Origin: Thalassobacter stenotrophicus
GTDB taxonomy: Bacteria > Pseudomonadota > Alphaproteobacteria > Rhodobacterales > Rhodobacteraceae
Assembly: GCF_001458315.1 (NCBI RefSeq)
Contig: NZ_CYRX01000009.1
Coordinates: 150,518 to 214,517 of the forward strand
Direction: 5' to 3'
Length of the DNA stretch: 64,000 nucleotides
A program made the translations under genes and the position numbers. Position 1 is the first letter of the stretch. The number at the start of each line of letters is the position of its first letter. Of this stretch, positions 1-14,670 are shown piece after piece. The notes below the pieces were generated by a model, which was not told the DNA's origin, searched no databases, and worked only from the letters and a program-made list of their open reading frames with translations.

Positions 1-12
1 AGGTATTCAAGG

Positions 13-37
13 GGGCGTGCCAATGGCGCGCCCTTTT
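13..37 (+). terminator. Rho-independent terminator of the upstream gene
   Basis: A GC-rich stem (13-21 pairing with 25-33, one G-U pair) is followed by four T residues, then GC and four more T. It ends the transcript of a gene outside the window. By conserved gene order that gene is probably rplA, which is inference. Confidence 0.75.
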
Positions 38-110
38 GCTTTTGAGCGTATGCTCGCCGCTGGGGCGATGTTTCTTTGGCCTTGTCCTTTTCTTTCCTGC
101 CTAGACCGAC

Positions 111-116
111 TAAACG
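111..116 (+). promoter_or_regulatory. Possible -10 element for rplJL
   Basis: TAAACG sits in the context CTAAACGACC, which matches the -10 regions read before tRNA-Arg and rpsL in this window. No convincing -35 lies 17 bp upstream (TTTTCT). A promoter is expected here because of the terminator just upstream, but this placement is weak. Confidence 0.3.
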
Positions 117-323
117 ACCACCTAAGGACACCCCGTGCGATTCGTATGTGGTGTCTTTGTTCGTCCAAGACGGTGGGTGGTATGCGGCCAAAAGCCAATT
201 CCGTAAGTCCTGCCTGAGACGGGAAGAGACATTCGGTCCATGTGAGAAATCACCCGGACATCCGTTTGCGACGACCCGTTCGGACATCATGTCCCGGCAT
301 CTGTTGGGGCAAAGTCTTGAGCC

Positions 324-348
324 GGAGGGTCTCCCTCCAAACTTGGAG
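324..348 (+). promoter_or_regulatory. rplJ leader with two mutually exclusive hairpins over the Shine-Dalgarno
   Basis: The 5' leader of rplJ spans roughly 120-355. Its end holds GGAGGG (324-329) pairing with CCCTCC (333-338). The CTCCA at 335-339 can instead pair with TGGAG at 344-348, which contains the Shine-Dalgarno GGAG (345-348). The two stems share bases 335-338, so forming the first frees the ribosome site. In other proteobacteria the L10/L12 complex represses its own mRNA by binding the leader. That this switch serves that purpose is inference. Confidence 0.5.
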
Positions 349-355
349 TATAACT

Positions 356-868
356 GTGGATAGAGCCCAGAAAGAGAAACTGGTCGAGGAACTCGGCCAG
401 ATCTTCGAAAGCTCTGGCGTCGTTGTGGTAAGCCACTACGAGGGTATGACAGTTGCCGAAATGCAAGACCTGCGCGCTAAAATGCGTGAAGCGGGTGGGT
501 CTGTGCGCGTTGCCAAGAACAAGCTCGCCAAAATCGCCCTTGATGGAAAGCCTTGCGCAAGCATCGCCAACTATCTGACGGGCATGACCGTACTCGCCTA
601 TTCGGAAGACCCTGTGGCAGCTGCCAAAGTGGTTAACGACTACGCTAAGGAAAACTCCAAGCTGGAGATCCTTGGTGGTGCTATGGGTGACTCGGCACTG
701 GACCTTGCCGGTGTGAAAGCCGTCGCAGCAATGCCATCTCGCGAGGAGCTTATTGCTTCCATCGTGGGTTGCATCGGTGCGCCAGCCAGCAACATCGCAG
801 GAGCCATCGGCGCGCCTGCTTCGAACATCGCGAGCATTCTTTCGACCATCGAAGAGAAAGCTGCATAA
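356..868 (+). CDS. rplJ: 50S ribosomal protein L10
   Basis: L10 forms the base of the ribosomal stalk, binding 23S rRNA and carrying L7/L12 dimers on its C-terminal helix. The 170-residue protein begins with the family start [13 protein letters not shown] and ends in Ala-rich helical sequence that would hold L12. The start is the GTG at 356, with GGAG 7 nt upstream. The longer in-frame opening from 242 has no homologous sequence. rplL follows after 72 nt as in the usual rplJL pair. Expression is probably autoregulated through the leader at 324-348. Confidence 0.95.
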   Translation: MDRAQKEKLVEELGQIFESSGVVVVSHYEGMTVAEMQDLRAKMREAGGSVRVAKNKLAKIALDGKPCASIANYLTGMTVLAYSEDPVAAAKVVNDYAKENSKLEILGGAMGDSALDLAGVKAVAAMPSREELIASIVGCIGAPASNIAGAIGAPASNIASILSTIEEKAA

Positions 869-940
869 GGCACTTTTCATATCGTCGTGGGGAATACCTC
901 CAAGACGTTGGAACACATCTAATCAAACGGAAACAGTACA

Positions 941-1315
941 ATGGCTGATCTGAAAAAACTTGCAGAAGAGATCGTGGGTCTGACCCTTCTCGAAGCACAA
1001 GAACTGAAAACCATCCTCAAAGACGAGTATGGCATCGAGCCCGCAGCTGGCGGCGCAGTGATGATGGCTGGCCCAGCAGACGCCGGTGCAGCTGCTGAAG
1101 AGCAAACCGAATTTGACGTTATCCTGAAAGCCGCTGGCGCTCAGAAAATCAACGTCATCAAAGAAGTCCGCGCCATCACTGGCCTGGGCCTCAAAGAAGC
1201 TAAAGAGCTCGTTGAAGCTGGTGGCAAAGCCGTCAAAGAAGGCGTCGACGCTGCAGAAGCTGAAGAGATCAAAGGCAAGCTGGAAGCAGCTGGCGCAGAG
1301 ATCGAAGTTAAGTAA
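941..1315 (+). CDS. rplL: 50S ribosomal protein L7/L12
   Basis: L7/L12 is the multicopy stalk protein that recruits and activates elongation factor GTPases. The 124-residue product has the N-terminal dimerisation helices (residues about 1-35), an Ala/Gly-rich hinge (about 36-55) and the compact C-terminal domain with KEAKELVE and the factor-binding helix. It ends in EIEVK as is usual. The Shine-Dalgarno is weak (ACGGA, about 10 nt upstream), so its higher dosage over L10 must come from elsewhere. Two hairpins follow and separate it from rpoB. Confidence 0.97.
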   Translation: MADLKKLAEEIVGLTLLEAQELKTILKDEYGIEPAAGGAVMMAGPADAGAAAEEQTEFDVILKAAGAQKINVIKEVRAITGLGLKEAKELVEAGGKAVKEGVDAAEAEEIKGKLEAAGAEIEVK

Positions 1316-1363
1316 TTGGGGAGGGGAGGATTTAAGGCCTTCTCCATCAACCCTAATTAATGC

Positions 1364-1438
1364 GGCTGGACCCGGGTATTCCGGGTCCAGCCATACCTGT
1401 CTTGAAAAGCCCCTTTGGGTCTGAAGGGTTTTTTCAAG
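1364..1438 (+). terminator. Tandem hairpin and terminator between rplL and rpoB
   Basis: A perfect 12-bp hairpin (1364-1375 with 1381-1392) without a T-run is followed by a second stem (1411-1415 with 1424-1428, extended by A-U pairs) and six T residues at 1429-1434. Partial termination here would make more ribosomal protein mRNA than RNA polymerase mRNA, as known for the rplL-rpoB attenuator of enterobacteria. Confidence 0.8.
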
Positions 1439-1446
1439 AAGAGGTT

Positions 1447-1493
1447 GCCAGACGGAAGCGAGCCCCTGGGAAGGCACGCAAGAATTGTCTGGC
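1447..1493 (+). promoter_or_regulatory. Long stem in the rpoB leader, possible RNase processing site
   Basis: GCCAGAC (1447-1453) pairs with GTCTGGC (1487-1493). Inside lies a second imperfect stem, GCG-A-GCC with GGC-A-CGC. It lies just downstream of the attenuator and 84 nt before rpoB. Enterobacteria cut the same interval with RNase III; the parallel here is inference from position and shape. Confidence 0.45.
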
Positions 1494-1577
1494 TCTTTTC
1501 GTTTCGCAAGCGGCATGACGTGGCGCCCCAACCACGCCGTGCCAGCGAAAACTACGAGTGAAAGGTGAGCACCGCAC

Positions 1578-4500
1578 ATGGCTCAAACGCACGCAGGCAC
1601 CAAACGTATCCGTAAATACTTCGGCAAAATTGACGAAGTTCTGCAGATGCCGAACCTTATCGAGGTTCAAAAATCTTCTTACGATCTTTTTCTGAAGTCC
1701 GGTGATTCCACGCAGCCTCTCGACGGCGAAGGTATCATGGGTGTTTTTCAGTCGGTTTTCCCGATCAAGGATTTCAACGAAACCGCGATCCTTGAGTTCG
1801 TAAAGTACGAGCTGGAAAAGCCGAAGTACGACGTTGAAGAGTGTCAGCAGCGCGATATGACTTACTCCGCGCCGCTGAAAGTGACGCTGCGTTTGATCGT
1901 GTTTGATGTGGACGAGGACACAGGTGCGAAGTCCGTTAAGGACATCAAAGAGCAAGACGTGTTTATGGGCGACATGCCCCTGATGACACCAAACGGGACG
2001 TTCGTTGTGAACGGCACCGAGCGTGTGATCGTGTCCCAGATGCACCGCTCGCCCGGCGTGTTCTTTGACCATGACAAAGGCAAGACCCACTCCTCCGGCA
2101 AACTGTTGTTCGCCTGCCGCATTATCCCCTACCGCGGCTCGTGGCTGGACTTTGAGTTTGACGCCAAAGATCTTGTGTTTGCGCGCATCGACCGTCGCCG
2201 CAAACTGCCCGTGACGACCCTGCTCTATGCCCTCGGCATGGACCAAGAGGCGATCATGGATGCCTACTACGACACAGTTGATTACAGCCTGGTTAAAGGC
2301 CAAGGCTGGTCGACCAAGTTCTTCCCAGAGCGTGTGCGCGGCACTCGCCCAACGTACGACCTTGTGGATGCGGCCACAGGTGAAGTCGTTGCGGAAGCTG
2401 GCAAAAAGATCACCCCACGCGCAGTTAAGAAGCTGATCGACGAAGGCACAGTCACCGAGCTTTTGGTGCCGTTCGACAACATCCTCGGCAAGTTCGTTGC
2501 GCGCGATATCATCGATGAAGACACCGGCGCGATCTACGTCGAAGCTGGTGATGAGCTGACGTGGGAACTCGACAAAGAAGGCGAAGTGTCCGGTGGTACG
2601 CTGAAGGAACTGATGGACGCTGGCATCACGGACATTCCCGTCCTTGATATCGACAACGTCAACGTCGGCCCCTACATGCGCAACACCATGGCGGCAGATA
2701 AAAACATGGGCCGCGACACCGCGCTCATGGATATCTACCGCGTGATGCGTCCGGGCGAGCCGCCCACCGTTGAATCTGCAAGCAACCTGTTCGACACGTT
2801 GTTCTTCGATTCCGAGCGTTATGATCTGTCCGCTGTTGGCCGGGTCAAAATGAACATGCGTCTGGCGTTGGATGCCGAAGACACCATGCGTACGCTGCGT
2901 CACGAAGACATCGTATCGTGCATCAAGGCGCTGGTTGAGCTGCGTGACGGCAAGGGCGATATCGACGATATTGACCACCTTGGGAACCGTCGTGTGCGCT
3001 CCGTTGGCGAACTGATGGAAAACCAGTACCGCGTCGGCCTGCTCCGCATGGAGCGCGCGATCAAAGAGCGTATGTCGTCTGTCGAAATCGACACGGTGAT
3101 GCCGCAAGATTTGATCAACGCAAAACCTGCAGCAGCGGCTGTACGTGAATTCTTCGGCTCTTCGCAGCTGTCGCAGTTCATGGACCAAACGAACCCGCTG
3201 TCCGAAGTGACGCACAAACGTCGCCTTTCCGCGCTTGGACCTGGCGGTTTGACACGTGAACGTGCTGGCTTTGAAGTCCGCGACGTGCATCCAACACACT
3301 ACGGCCGGATGTGCCCGATTGAGACACCGGAAGGCCCGAACATTGGTCTGATCAACTCGCTGGCCACGTTCGCCCGCGTGAACAAGTATGGCTTTATCGA
3401 AACACCCTACCGGAAGGTGGTTGATGGTCAGGTGACTGACGAAGTCAGCTACATGTCCGCGACCGAGGAAATGCGTCACACAGTGGCGCAGGCGAACGCG
3501 CAACTCGATGATGAGATGCGGTTCAAGAATGACCTCGTGTCGACCCGTCAAGCCGGCGACTACATGCTGCAATCGCGTGACAACGTTGACCTGATCGACG
3601 TTTCGCCCAAGCAGTTGGTTTCGGTTGCTGCGGCGCTGATCCCGTTCCTCGAAAATGACGATGCTAACCGCGCTCTGATGGGCTCGAACATGCAACGTCA
3701 GGCTGTGCCTCTGTTGCAGGCCGATGCTCCGTTTGTGGGCACTGGCATGGAAAGCGTTGTGGCCAAGGATTCTGGCGCGGCCATCATGGCGAAACGCGGT
3801 GGTGTGATCGACCAAGTCGACGCCCAGCGTATTGTTGTGCGCGCCACCGAAGACCTTGAATTGGGCGATGCTGGCGTGGATATCTACCGCCTGCGTAAAT
3901 TCCAGCGGTCCAACCAAAACACCTGCATCAACCAGCGTCCGCTTGTGAAAGTGGGCGACCGTGTGGGCAAGGGCGAAGTTGTCGCCGATGGCCCCTCGAC
4001 CGATCTTGGTGAACTGGCGCTTGGTAAAAACGTGGTCGTCGCGTTTATGCCTTGGAACGGCTACAACTACGAAGACTCGATCCTGATTTCCGAGCGGATC
4101 GCACGTGATGACGTCTTTACTTCGATCCATATCGAAGAATTCGAAGTCGCTGCCCGTGATACGAAGCTCGGACCTGAGGAAATCACCCGCGACATCCCCA
4201 ACGTCGGTGAGGAAGCGCTGCGCAACCTCGACGAGGCGGGCATCGTTTACATCGGTGCTGATGTTGAACCTGGCGATATCCTGGTGGGTAAAATCACGCC
4301 AAAAGGCGAAAGCCCGATGACGCCGGAGGAGAAACTCCTGCGCGCCATCTTTGGTGAGAAAGCCTCCGACGTGCGCGACACCTCTCTGCGCGTGAAGCCC
4401 GGCGATTTCGGGACCGTTGTGGAAGTCCGTGTCTTTAACCGCCATGGCGTGGAAAAAGACGAGCGTGCCCTCCAGATCGAGCGTGAAGAAGTCGAGCGGC

Positions 4501-5732
4501 TTGCACGTGACCGCGACGATGAGATGGGCATTTTGGACCGCAACATCTACGCGCGTCTCAAGAGCATGATCATCGGCAAGGAAGCTGTAAAAGGTCCCAA
4601 AGGGATCAAAGCAGGCTCCGAAATCACCGAAGACCTGCTTGGCACATTGAGCCGTGGTCAGTGGTGGCAGCTTGCGCTGGGTGAAGAAGCCGATGCGCAA
4701 CAGGTTGAGGCCCTCAACGAGCAGTACGAAATCCAGAAGCGGACGCTTGAAGCGCGCTTTGAGGACAAAGTCGAGAAAGTACGCCGTGGCGATGATCTGC
4801 CCCCAGGCGTGATGAAGATGGTCAAAGTCTTTATCGCTGTGAAGCGTAAGCTTCAGCCCGGTGATAAAATGGCTGGTCGTCACGGGAACAAAGGTGTGAT
4901 TTCCAAGGTTGTCCCCATGGAAGACATGCCATTCCTCGGCGACGGTACCCCCGTTGACTTCGTGCTCAACCCGCTCGGCGTGCCATCGCGTATGAACGTG
5001 GGTCAGATCCTTGAAACCCACATGGGTTGGGCTGCGCGCGGTCTTGGGATCCAGATCGACGATGCTTTGGGTGAGTACAAACGTTCCGGCGATATGACGC
5101 CTGTCCGTGATGCCCTGAAAATCGCCTACGGTGATCAGGTCTATTCCGATGCCTTTGGTGGCATGGATGAGGATCAGGTCCTTGAAGCGGCAGGCAACGT
5201 CACACGTGGTGTGCCAATCGCAACACCCGTCTTTGACGGCGCGAAAGAGGCTGATGTGAACGACGCGTTGACACGCGCGGGCTTCGACACTTCGGGTCAG
5301 TCGGATCTTTTCGATGGTCGTACCGGTGAGAAATTCTCGCGTCAGGTGACGGTCGGCGTCAAATACCTGCTGAAACTGCACCACCTCGTGGACGACAAAA
5401 TCCACGCCCGTTCCACGGGGCCGTACTCGCTTGTTACGCAGCAGCCGCTGGGTGGTAAGGCACAGTTCGGTGGTCAGCGCTTCGGTGAGATGGAGGTCTG
5501 GGCTCTGGAAGCTTACGGCGCCGCCTACACCTTGCAGGAAATGCTGACGGTGAAGTCGGATGACGTCGCGGGTCGGACCAAGGTCTATGAAAGCATCGTG
5601 AAGGGTGAGGACAACTTTGAGGCCGGCGTGCCAGAGAGCTTTAACGTTCTCGTCAAAGAAGTCCGCGGCCTTGGCTTGAACATGGAACTCCTGGATGCGG
5701 AGGAAGACGAGGGCGGGATCGCGGCGGAATAA
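1578..5732 (+). CDS. rpoB: DNA-directed RNA polymerase subunit beta
   Basis: The beta subunit forms one pincer of RNA polymerase and part of the active centre, and it is the rifampicin target. The protein has 1384 residues, typical for alphaproteobacteria. The rifampicin cluster lies near residues 524-575 and reads [10 protein letters not shown], then THKRR and LSALGPGG, which is the drug-sensitive form at the classical positions. The [12 protein letters not shown] motif is at about 1094. The C-terminal anchor contains [17 protein letters not shown]. The start at 1578 follows an AAAGGTGAG ribosome site. rpoC follows after 70 nt. Confidence 0.98.
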   Translation: MAQTHAGTKRIRKYFGKIDEVLQMPNLIEVQKSSYDLFLKSGDSTQPLDGEGIMGVFQSVFPIKDFNETAILEFVKYELEKPKYDVEECQQRDMTYSAPLKVTLRLIVFDVDEDTGAKSVKDIKEQDVFMGDMPLMTPNGTFVVNGTERVIVSQMHRSPGVFFDHDKGKTHSSGKLLFACRIIPYRGSWLDFEFDAKDLVFARIDRRRKLPVTTLLYALGMDQEAIMDAYYDTVDYSLVKGQGWSTKFFPERVRGTRPTYDLVDAATGEVVAEAGKKITPRAVKKLIDEGTVTELLVPFDNILGKFVARDIIDEDTGAIYVEAGDELTWELDKEGEVSGGTLKELMDAGITDIPVLDIDNVNVGPYMRNTMAADKNMGRDTALMDIYRVMRPGEPPTVESASNLFDTLFFDSERYDLSAVGRVKMNMRLALDAEDTMRTLRHEDIVSCIKALVELRDGKGDIDDIDHLGNRRVRSVGELMENQYRVGLLRMERAIKERMSSVEIDTVMPQDLINAKPAAAAVREFFGSSQLSQFMDQTNPLSEVTHKRRLSALGPGGLTRERAGFEVRDVHPTHYGRMCPIETPEGPNIGLINSLATFARVNKYGFIETPYRKVVDGQVTDEVSYMSATEEMRHTVAQANAQLDDEMRFKNDLVSTRQAGDYMLQSRDNVDLIDVSPKQLVSVAAALIPFLENDDANRALMGSNMQRQAVPLLQADAPFVGTGMESVVAKDSGAAIMAKRGGVIDQVDAQRIVVRATEDLELGDAGVDIYRLRKFQRSNQNTCINQRPLVKVGDRVGKGEVVADGPSTDLGELALGKNVVVAFMPWNGYNYEDSILISERIARDDVFTSIHIEEFEVAARDTKLGPEEITRDIPNVGEEALRNLDEAGIVYIGADVEPGDILVGKITPKGESPMTPEEKLLRAIFGEKASDVRDTSLRVKPGDFGTVVEVRVFNRHGVEKDERALQIEREEVERLARDRDDEMGILDRNIYARLKSMIIGKEAVKGPKGIKAGSEITEDLLGTLSRGQWWQLALGEEADAQQVEALNEQYEIQKRTLEARFEDKVEKVRRGDDLPPGVMKMVKVFIAVKRKLQPGDKMAGRHGNKGVISKVVPMEDMPFLGDGTPVDFVLNPLGVPSRMNVGQILETHMGWAARGLGIQIDDALGEYKRSGDMTPVRDALKIAYGDQVYSDAFGGMDEDQVLEAAGNVTRGVPIATPVFDGAKEADVNDALTRAGFDTSGQSDLFDGRTGEKFSRQVTVGVKYLLKLHHLVDDKIHARSTGPYSLVTQQPLGGKAQFGGQRFGEMEVWALEAYGAAYTLQEMLTVKSDDVAGRTKVYESIVKGEDNFEAGVPESFNVLVKEVRGLGLNMELLDAEEDEGGIAAE

Positions 5733-5743
5733 GCCGCGCATTG

Positions 5744-5762
5744 GGCGGGACTTGCTCCCGCC
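5744..5762 (+). repeat. Intergenic GGCGGGA hairpin between rpoB and rpoC
   Basis: GGCGGGA (5744-5750), a CTTGC loop and TCCCGCC (5756-5762) make a 7-bp perfect stem. A close relative occurs at 14589-14608 after fusA, and a similar GGGCGGG stem occurs at 36083-36102. There is no T-run, so it is more likely an mRNA-stabilising or REP-like element than a terminator. Confidence 0.55.
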
Positions 5763-5802
5763 ACCCCCCTCTTTTTCCTTCCACCCCCATTGAGGTATCA
5801 AA

Positions 5803-10026
<4,224 letters not shown>

Positions 10027-10046
10027 TTGGTCCGACATGATTAGAG

Positions 10047-10079
10047 AAAGGCCTCCACGTTTCGTGGGGGCCTTTTTTG
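10047..10079 (+). terminator. Terminator of the rplJL-rpoBC operon
   Basis: A 13-bp stem (10047-10059 with 10063-10075, loop TTT) runs into T residues at 10073-10078. It ends the RNA polymerase operon before the transporter gene. Confidence 0.9.
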
Positions 10080-10237
10080 TTACGCGCCGCAGGTTCTTTC
10101 CCCCATTGCAAGCGTAGGTTACAGCTAGGTTAATGCACCTAAGGGGGGCCCTGCATGTTGATCTGTACGTCGCCAGTGGCCCGCGCCAGTGGATGGGGCA
10201 TAAGCCTGCACGCCGATGCGCTCGGAGCTATCTGCCA

Positions 10238-11107
10238 ATGATGACTGATAACTTGCGGGGGGCTGCATTGATGGCGGCTTCCATGGCTGCCTTCACGTTC
10301 AATGATGCGCTGATTAAGCTGGTGGCCGAGACGATCCCCCTGTTTCAGATGGTGTTCCTGCGCGGCGTGTCTGCTACGGTTCTGGTCGCTTTGTTGGCGT
10401 GGCGCATGGGAGCTTTTGCCCGGCCCATTTCGCGCGCGGATCGCGGTCTTGTGGCCCTACGCATCCTGGCTGAAGTCTGCATATTCATCCCCTTCATCAT
10501 AGCACTGACCCATATGCCGCTGGCGAACGTGACAGCCATCCTGCAGGCCGTTCCGCTGACCATCACACTGGCTGGCGCGTTATTTCTGGGAGAGGCGGTC
10601 GGGTGGCGCCGCTGGGTCGCGATCCTTGTGGGGTTTGCGGGTGTTCTGTTGATCGTACGGCCAGGAGGCGACGGTTTTAACATTTACGCGCTGCTTGCAT
10701 TGGCCGCCGTTGCAGGCATCACGTTACGCGATGTCGTGACGCGCAAGTTGTCCGCTGACGTGCCCTCTTTGCAGATTGCGGTATGGACTGCTTTGGCGAT
10801 CTGCTGTCTCGGGTTTGTTGGGTCGCTGTTCCGCCCTTGGGCTCCGGTCAGCGCATTTGAGGGGCTGCAGATCGTTGGCGCATCGGTGTTCATCCTCGGC
10901 GGTTATCTCTTTTCCATAATGGTGATGCGTGTGGGTGAGATCGGTTTCATCGCGCCGTTCCGCTATACTGCCTTGGTCTGGGGACTGCTTCTTGGCTGGG
11001 TGGTGTTCGGTGAATGGCCCGATGGCCTGACGTTGCTTGGCAGCGGGATCATCGTTGCCACGGGCATTTATACTCTGTGGCGGGAACGCGTGCACCCCGC
11101 TGGCTAG
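10238..11107 (+). CDS. EamA/DMT-family transporter
   Basis: This looks like an inner-membrane permease of the drug/metabolite transporter superfamily; the substrate cannot be told. The 289-residue product is mostly hydrophobic, with about ten membrane spans in two EamA halves. The first half has VFLRGVSATVLV, PLANVTAILQAVPL and FLGEAVGWRRW; the second has PFRYTALVWGLLLGW and FGEWPD. I chose the ATG at 10238 because GGAG lies 10 nt upstream and the first membrane helix begins soon after. An earlier in-frame ATG at 10133 would add 35 residues of unrelated sequence. It is a single gene between the rpoC terminator and the rpsL promoter. Confidence 0.85.
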   Translation: MMTDNLRGAALMAASMAAFTFNDALIKLVAETIPLFQMVFLRGVSATVLVALLAWRMGAFARPISRADRGLVALRILAEVCIFIPFIIALTHMPLANVTAILQAVPLTITLAGALFLGEAVGWRRWVAILVGFAGVLLIVRPGGDGFNIYALLALAAVAGITLRDVVTRKLSADVPSLQIAVWTALAICCLGFVGSLFRPWAPVSAFEGLQIVGASVFILGGYLFSIMVMRVGEIGFIAPFRYTALVWGLLLGWVVFGEWPDGLTLLGSGIIVATGIYTLWRERVHPAG

Positions 11108-11298
11108 AGCCTCCAATCAGGGCCAGTTAGAATCGACCGTGACTGCCTATTGGGCTTGCGCCAACTGCCCTCAGGCATATGGAGATATAGCCGATGCGCA
11201 CCGGCCCCTTGCGCGGACGTTGCGCCCTGATATTGCGGTAAATTCGGCGCTAGGGCAGGGGGGTGCATGCCGCCTTTGGCATAGGCGGGAGGCGGCTG

Positions 11299-11327
11299 TT
11301 GACACCTTGCGTGAATCCCCCTAAACC
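11299..11327 (+). promoter_or_regulatory. Promoter for rpsL-rpsG-fusA-tuf
   Basis: TTGACA (11299-11304), a 17-bp spacer and TAAACC (11322-11327) give a good sigma-70-type promoter. It predicts a leader of about 205 nt before rpsL. The rest of the 432-base gap 11108-11539 holds only short inverted repeats and no credible gene. Spacing and -10 context match other promoters in this window. Confidence 0.6.
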
Positions 11328-11539
11328 ACGCGCACTTGGCCAGGGGTCCGACCTATCGTTCCTCATGTGCTCTTGCCAGATATGTGTGGTCACGGTCCGT
11401 GTTAATGTTACGCGCACCCTCTGTAACGCAACCGCGGTGCTTAGATCGGATGTCAAGCACAGGCGGCTTTTGGCTTTTGGCACATCACCCTTGTGGGGCC
11501 ATATGAGAATTTGACCTGGTGCAACACGGGGACCCCGGA

Positions 11540-11911
11540 ATGCCAACAATCCAACAGCTGATCCGCAAGCCGCGGCAGCCAAAGCGTAAAACCTCGAAGT
11601 CGCAGCACCTCGAGCAATGCCCTCAGAAACGCGGCGTCTGCACGCGCGTCTACACCACCACTCCCAAAAAGCCGAACTCGGCTATGCGGAAAGTGGCCAA
11701 GGTGCGCCTGACGAATGGTTTCGAGGTCATCTCCTACATCCCTGGTGAAAGCCACAACCTTCAGGAGCACTCTGTGGTTCTGATCCGTGGCGGTCGTGTA
11801 AAAGACCTTCCCGGTGTGCGCTATCACATCCTGCGTGGTGTGCTCGATACGCAAGGCGTCAAAGACCGCCGTCAGCGTCGTTCGAAATACGGCGCCAAGC
11901 GTCCTAAATAA
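11540..11911 (+). CDS. rpsL: 30S ribosomal protein S12
   Basis: S12 sits at the decoding centre and is the classic streptomycin-resistance target. The 123-residue product has the invariant [11 protein letters not shown] and [10 protein letters not shown] segments. Lysines at 43 and 88 are wild type, which predicts streptomycin sensitivity at this locus. The start at 11540 gives the conserved [10 protein letters not shown]; the upstream in-frame opening at 11519 is not used by the family. rpsG follows after 12 nt in the str operon. Confidence 0.97.
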   Translation: MPTIQQLIRKPRQPKRKTSKSQHLEQCPQKRGVCTRVYTTTPKKPNSAMRKVAKVRLTNGFEVISYIPGESHNLQEHSVVLIRGGRVKDLPGVRYHILRGVLDTQGVKDRRQRRSKYGAKRPK

Positions 11912-11923
11912 GAGGGTCTATAG

Positions 11924-12394
11924 ATGTCTCGTCGTCACGCCGCTGAAAAGCGCCCCGTTCTGCCCGACGCCAAGTATGGTGATACAGTTCTGACTAAGTT
12001 CATGAACAACCTCATGCTGGACGGTAAAAAATCCACTGCCGAGCGCATTGTTTACAGTGCATTCGACCGTGTCGAAGCCAAACTCAAGCGCGCCCCCGTT
12101 GAGGTTTTCCACGAAGCCCTCGACAACGTGAAGCCTGCTGTTGAGGTTCGCTCGCGTCGTGTGGGTGGTGCCACCTACCAGGTGCCCGTCGAAGTGCGCC
12201 CCGAGCGCCGCGAAGCTCTCGCCATCCGCTGGCTCATCACCGCATCGCGCGGCCGCAATGAGAACACGATGGAAGAGCGTCTTGCTGGTGAGCTGATTGA
12301 TGCTGTCCAGTCGCGCGGTTCCGCCGTGAAAAAGCGCGAAGATACGCACAAAATGGCCGACGCCAACAAAGCGTTCAGCCACTACCGCTGGTAA
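11924..12394 (+). CDS. rpsG: 30S ribosomal protein S7
   Basis: S7 nucleates assembly of the 30S head and contacts the E-site tRNA. The protein has 156 residues, the short class without a long C-terminal tail. It starts [10 protein letters not shown] and has the [16 protein letters not shown] core with the beta-hairpin region [13 protein letters not shown]. It ends at HYRW. It follows rpsL closely. A hairpin with a T-rich tail sits between it and fusA, so the two genes downstream may be made at a different level. Confidence 0.97.
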   Translation: MSRRHAAEKRPVLPDAKYGDTVLTKFMNNLMLDGKKSTAERIVYSAFDRVEAKLKRAPVEVFHEALDNVKPAVEVRSRRVGGATYQVPVEVRPERREALAIRWLITASRGRNENTMEERLAGELIDAVQSRGSAVKKREDTHKMADANKAFSHYRW

Positions 12395-12404
12395 TCGAAT
12401 ATTG

Positions 12405-12434
12405 GGAGGCCCATCTCAGGGCCTCCTTCTTCCT
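12405..12434 (+). terminator. Hairpin with T-rich tail between rpsG and fusA
   Basis: GGAGGCCC (12405-12412) pairs perfectly with GGGCCTCC (12419-12426) across ATCTCA. The tail is TTCTTCCTTTTTC, with the T5 run at 12433. It is an intrinsic terminator or attenuator inside the str operon. Confidence 0.65.
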
Positions 12435-12463
12435 TTTTCTTCTCCCTCTTGAGGACCGAGCCA

Positions 12464-14581
12464 ATGGCACGCGACTATCCCCTCGAATTCTATCGTAACT
12501 TTGGGATCATGGCCCACATCGACGCAGGTAAAACCACCTGTTCGGAGCGGATCCTGTATTACACCGGCAAATCCCACAACATCGGTGAGGTGCACGACGG
12601 TGCAGCGACCATGGACTGGATGGAGCAGGAACAAGAGCGTGGTATTACGATCACCTCTGCTGCGACCACCACCTTCTGGGAACGCACTGAAAACGGCACC
12701 GAAGCCGACAGCCCCAAGCACCGCTTGAACATCATCGACACTCCCGGCCACGTTGACTTCACCATTGAAGTTGAGCGTTCGCTGGCTGTTCTTGATGGCG
12801 CGGTTTGCGTGCTGGATGCGAACGCTGGTGTTGAGCCCCAGACCGAAACCGTGTGGCGTCAGGCTGACCGCTACAAGGTTCCACGGATGGTGTTCGTGAA
12901 CAAAATGGACAAAATCGGCGCAGACTTCTTTAACTGCGTGCGCATGATCGAAGACCGTACAGGCGCAAACGCTGTGCCCGTCGGTATTCCAATCGGCGCA
13001 GAAACCGAGCTTGAAGGTCTGATCGACCTCGTCACCATGGAAGAGTGGCTCTGGCAGGGCGAAGATCTGGGTGCGTCCTGGATCAAAGTGCCTGTGCGTG
13101 ACAGCCTCAAGGACATGGCTGACGAATGGCGCGGTAAAATGATCGAGGCTGCCGTCGAAATGGACGACGAAGCCATGATGGAATACCTCGAAGGCAATGA
13201 GCCCGACGTACCAACACTGCGCGCTCTGCTGCGCAAGGGTACACTGGCGATGGCATTCGTGCCCGTGCTTGGTGGATCCGCGTTCAAAAACAAAGGCGTG
13301 CAGCCTCTGCTCAACGCTGTGATCGACTATCTGCCCAGCCCTCTGGACGTTGTCGACTACATGGGCTTCAAACCCGGCGATGAGACTGAAACCCGTGACA
13401 TCCCGCGTCGTGCGGACGATGAAATGGCGTTCTCTGGCCTTGCGTTCAAAATCATGAACGACCCCTTCGTTGGTTCGCTGACGTTTACACGGATTTACTC
13501 CGGTACGCTCTCCAAAGGCGACAACATGCTCAACTCCACTAAGGGGAAGAAAGAGCGCGTTGGCCGGATGATGATGATGCACTCCAACAACCGCGAAGAG
13601 ATCGATGAGGCCTTTGCTGGCGACATCATCGCGCTTGGTGGTCTGAAAGACACCACGACTGGTGACACGCTTTGCTCTGCAAGCGATCCAGTTGTTCTGG
13701 AAACGATGACCTTCCCTGACCCGGTGATCGAGATCGCCGTGGAGCCCAAAACCAAGGGTGACCAAGAGAAAATGGGCATCGCGCTGCAGCGTCTTTCGGC
13801 GGAAGATCCATCCTTCCGCGTCGAAACCGACCTCGAGTCCGGTCAGACGATCATGAAGGGCATGGGCGAATTGCACCTCGACATTCTCGTCGACCGCATG
13901 AAGCGTGAGTTCAAAGTCGAAGCGAACATCGGTGCGCCGCAGGTTGCCTACCGTGAGACCATCGGTCACGAGGTTGAGCACACCTATACCCACAAGAAAC
14001 AATCTGGTGGGTCCGGTCAGTTCGGTGAGGTGAAACTGATCATCACACCCACAGAGCCCGGTGAAGGCTACTCCTTCGAGAGCAAAATCGTCGGCGGTTC
14101 CGTACCCAAGGAATACATTCCCGGTGTGGAAAAAGGGATCAAATCGGTCATGGACTCCGGTCCTCTGGCTGGCTTCCCCGTGATCGACTTCAAAGTGTCG
14201 CTCATCGACGGTAAGTTCCACGATGTTGACTCCAGTGTTCTGGCGTTTGAGATCGCAGCTCGTATGTGTATGCGTGAAGGCATGCGCAAAGCTGGCGCGA
14301 AACTGCTCGAGCCCATCATGAAAGTCGAAGTGATCACGCCTGAAGAGTACACTGGCGGTATCATCGGCGATCTGACCTCCCGTCGTGGGCAGGTTCAGGG
14401 CCAAGACAACCGCGGCAACGCGATTGCCATCGAGTCCATGGTGCCACTGGCGAACATGTTCGGCTACATCAACACCCTGCGTTCCATGTCCTCCGGACGC
14501 GCGCAGTTCTCGATGCAGTTCGATCACTACGAAGCTGTGCCAAACAACATCTCTGAAGAAATTCAGAAAAAATACGCCTAA
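12464..14581 (+). CDS. fusA: Elongation factor G
   Basis: EF-G is the GTPase that drives translocation and, with RRF, ribosome recycling. The 705-residue protein has the P-loop AHIDAGKTT near residue 18, the DTPGHVDF switch II motif, NKMDK for guanine recognition, and domains II-V ending in the C-terminal EF-G fold. The start is the ATG at 12464 with GAGG (12451-12454) upstream; it gives the standard [14 protein letters not shown]. tuf follows after a hairpin-rich 89-nt spacer. Confidence 0.97.
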   Translation: MARDYPLEFYRNFGIMAHIDAGKTTCSERILYYTGKSHNIGEVHDGAATMDWMEQEQERGITITSAATTTFWERTENGTEADSPKHRLNIIDTPGHVDFTIEVERSLAVLDGAVCVLDANAGVEPQTETVWRQADRYKVPRMVFVNKMDKIGADFFNCVRMIEDRTGANAVPVGIPIGAETELEGLIDLVTMEEWLWQGEDLGASWIKVPVRDSLKDMADEWRGKMIEAAVEMDDEAMMEYLEGNEPDVPTLRALLRKGTLAMAFVPVLGGSAFKNKGVQPLLNAVIDYLPSPLDVVDYMGFKPGDETETRDIPRRADDEMAFSGLAFKIMNDPFVGSLTFTRIYSGTLSKGDNMLNSTKGKKERVGRMMMMHSNNREEIDEAFAGDIIALGGLKDTTTGDTLCSASDPVVLETMTFPDPVIEIAVEPKTKGDQEKMGIALQRLSAEDPSFRVETDLESGQTIMKGMGELHLDILVDRMKREFKVEANIGAPQVAYRETIGHEVEHTYTHKKQSGGSGQFGEVKLIITPTEPGEGYSFESKIVGGSVPKEYIPGVEKGIKSVMDSGPLAGFPVIDFKVSLIDGKFHDVDSSVLAFEIAARMCMREGMRKAGAKLLEPIMKVEVITPEEYTGGIIGDLTSRRGQVQGQDNRGNAIAIESMVPLANMFGYINTLRSMSSGRAQFSMQFDHYEAVPNNISEEIQKKYA

Positions 14582-14588
14582 GCGGTGC

Positions 14589-14642
14589 GGCGGGACGCAA
14601 GTCCCGCCCTACCACGTCCCAGTAGGGCGGATTTTGTCCGCC
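14589..14642 (+). repeat. Paired palindromes between fusA and tuf
   Basis: The first palindrome is GGCGGGAC (14589-14596), loop GCAA, GTCCCGCC (14601-14608). The second is GGCGGA (14626-14631), loop TTTTG, TCCGCC (14637-14642). CCGCCCTAC (14604-14612) can also pair with GTAGGGCGG (14622-14630), giving an alternative single hairpin. The layout resembles REP/BIME-like units. Function is unknown. Confidence 0.55.
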
Positions 14643-14670
14643 GCATCACAAGAAAACAGAGGAGCCACCC

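Noticed and set aside
11037..11582. Short open frames in the rpsL upstream region on both strands
   Set aside because: They overlap the transporter end, the rpsL promoter and each other, with no family resemblance or ribosome sites.
12416..14527. A 703-codon minus-strand frame opposite fusA, and similar long frames opposite rpoC, tuf and rplB
   Set aside because: Same reasoning: antisense shadows of strongly biased coding sequence, with no ribosome sites or motifs.
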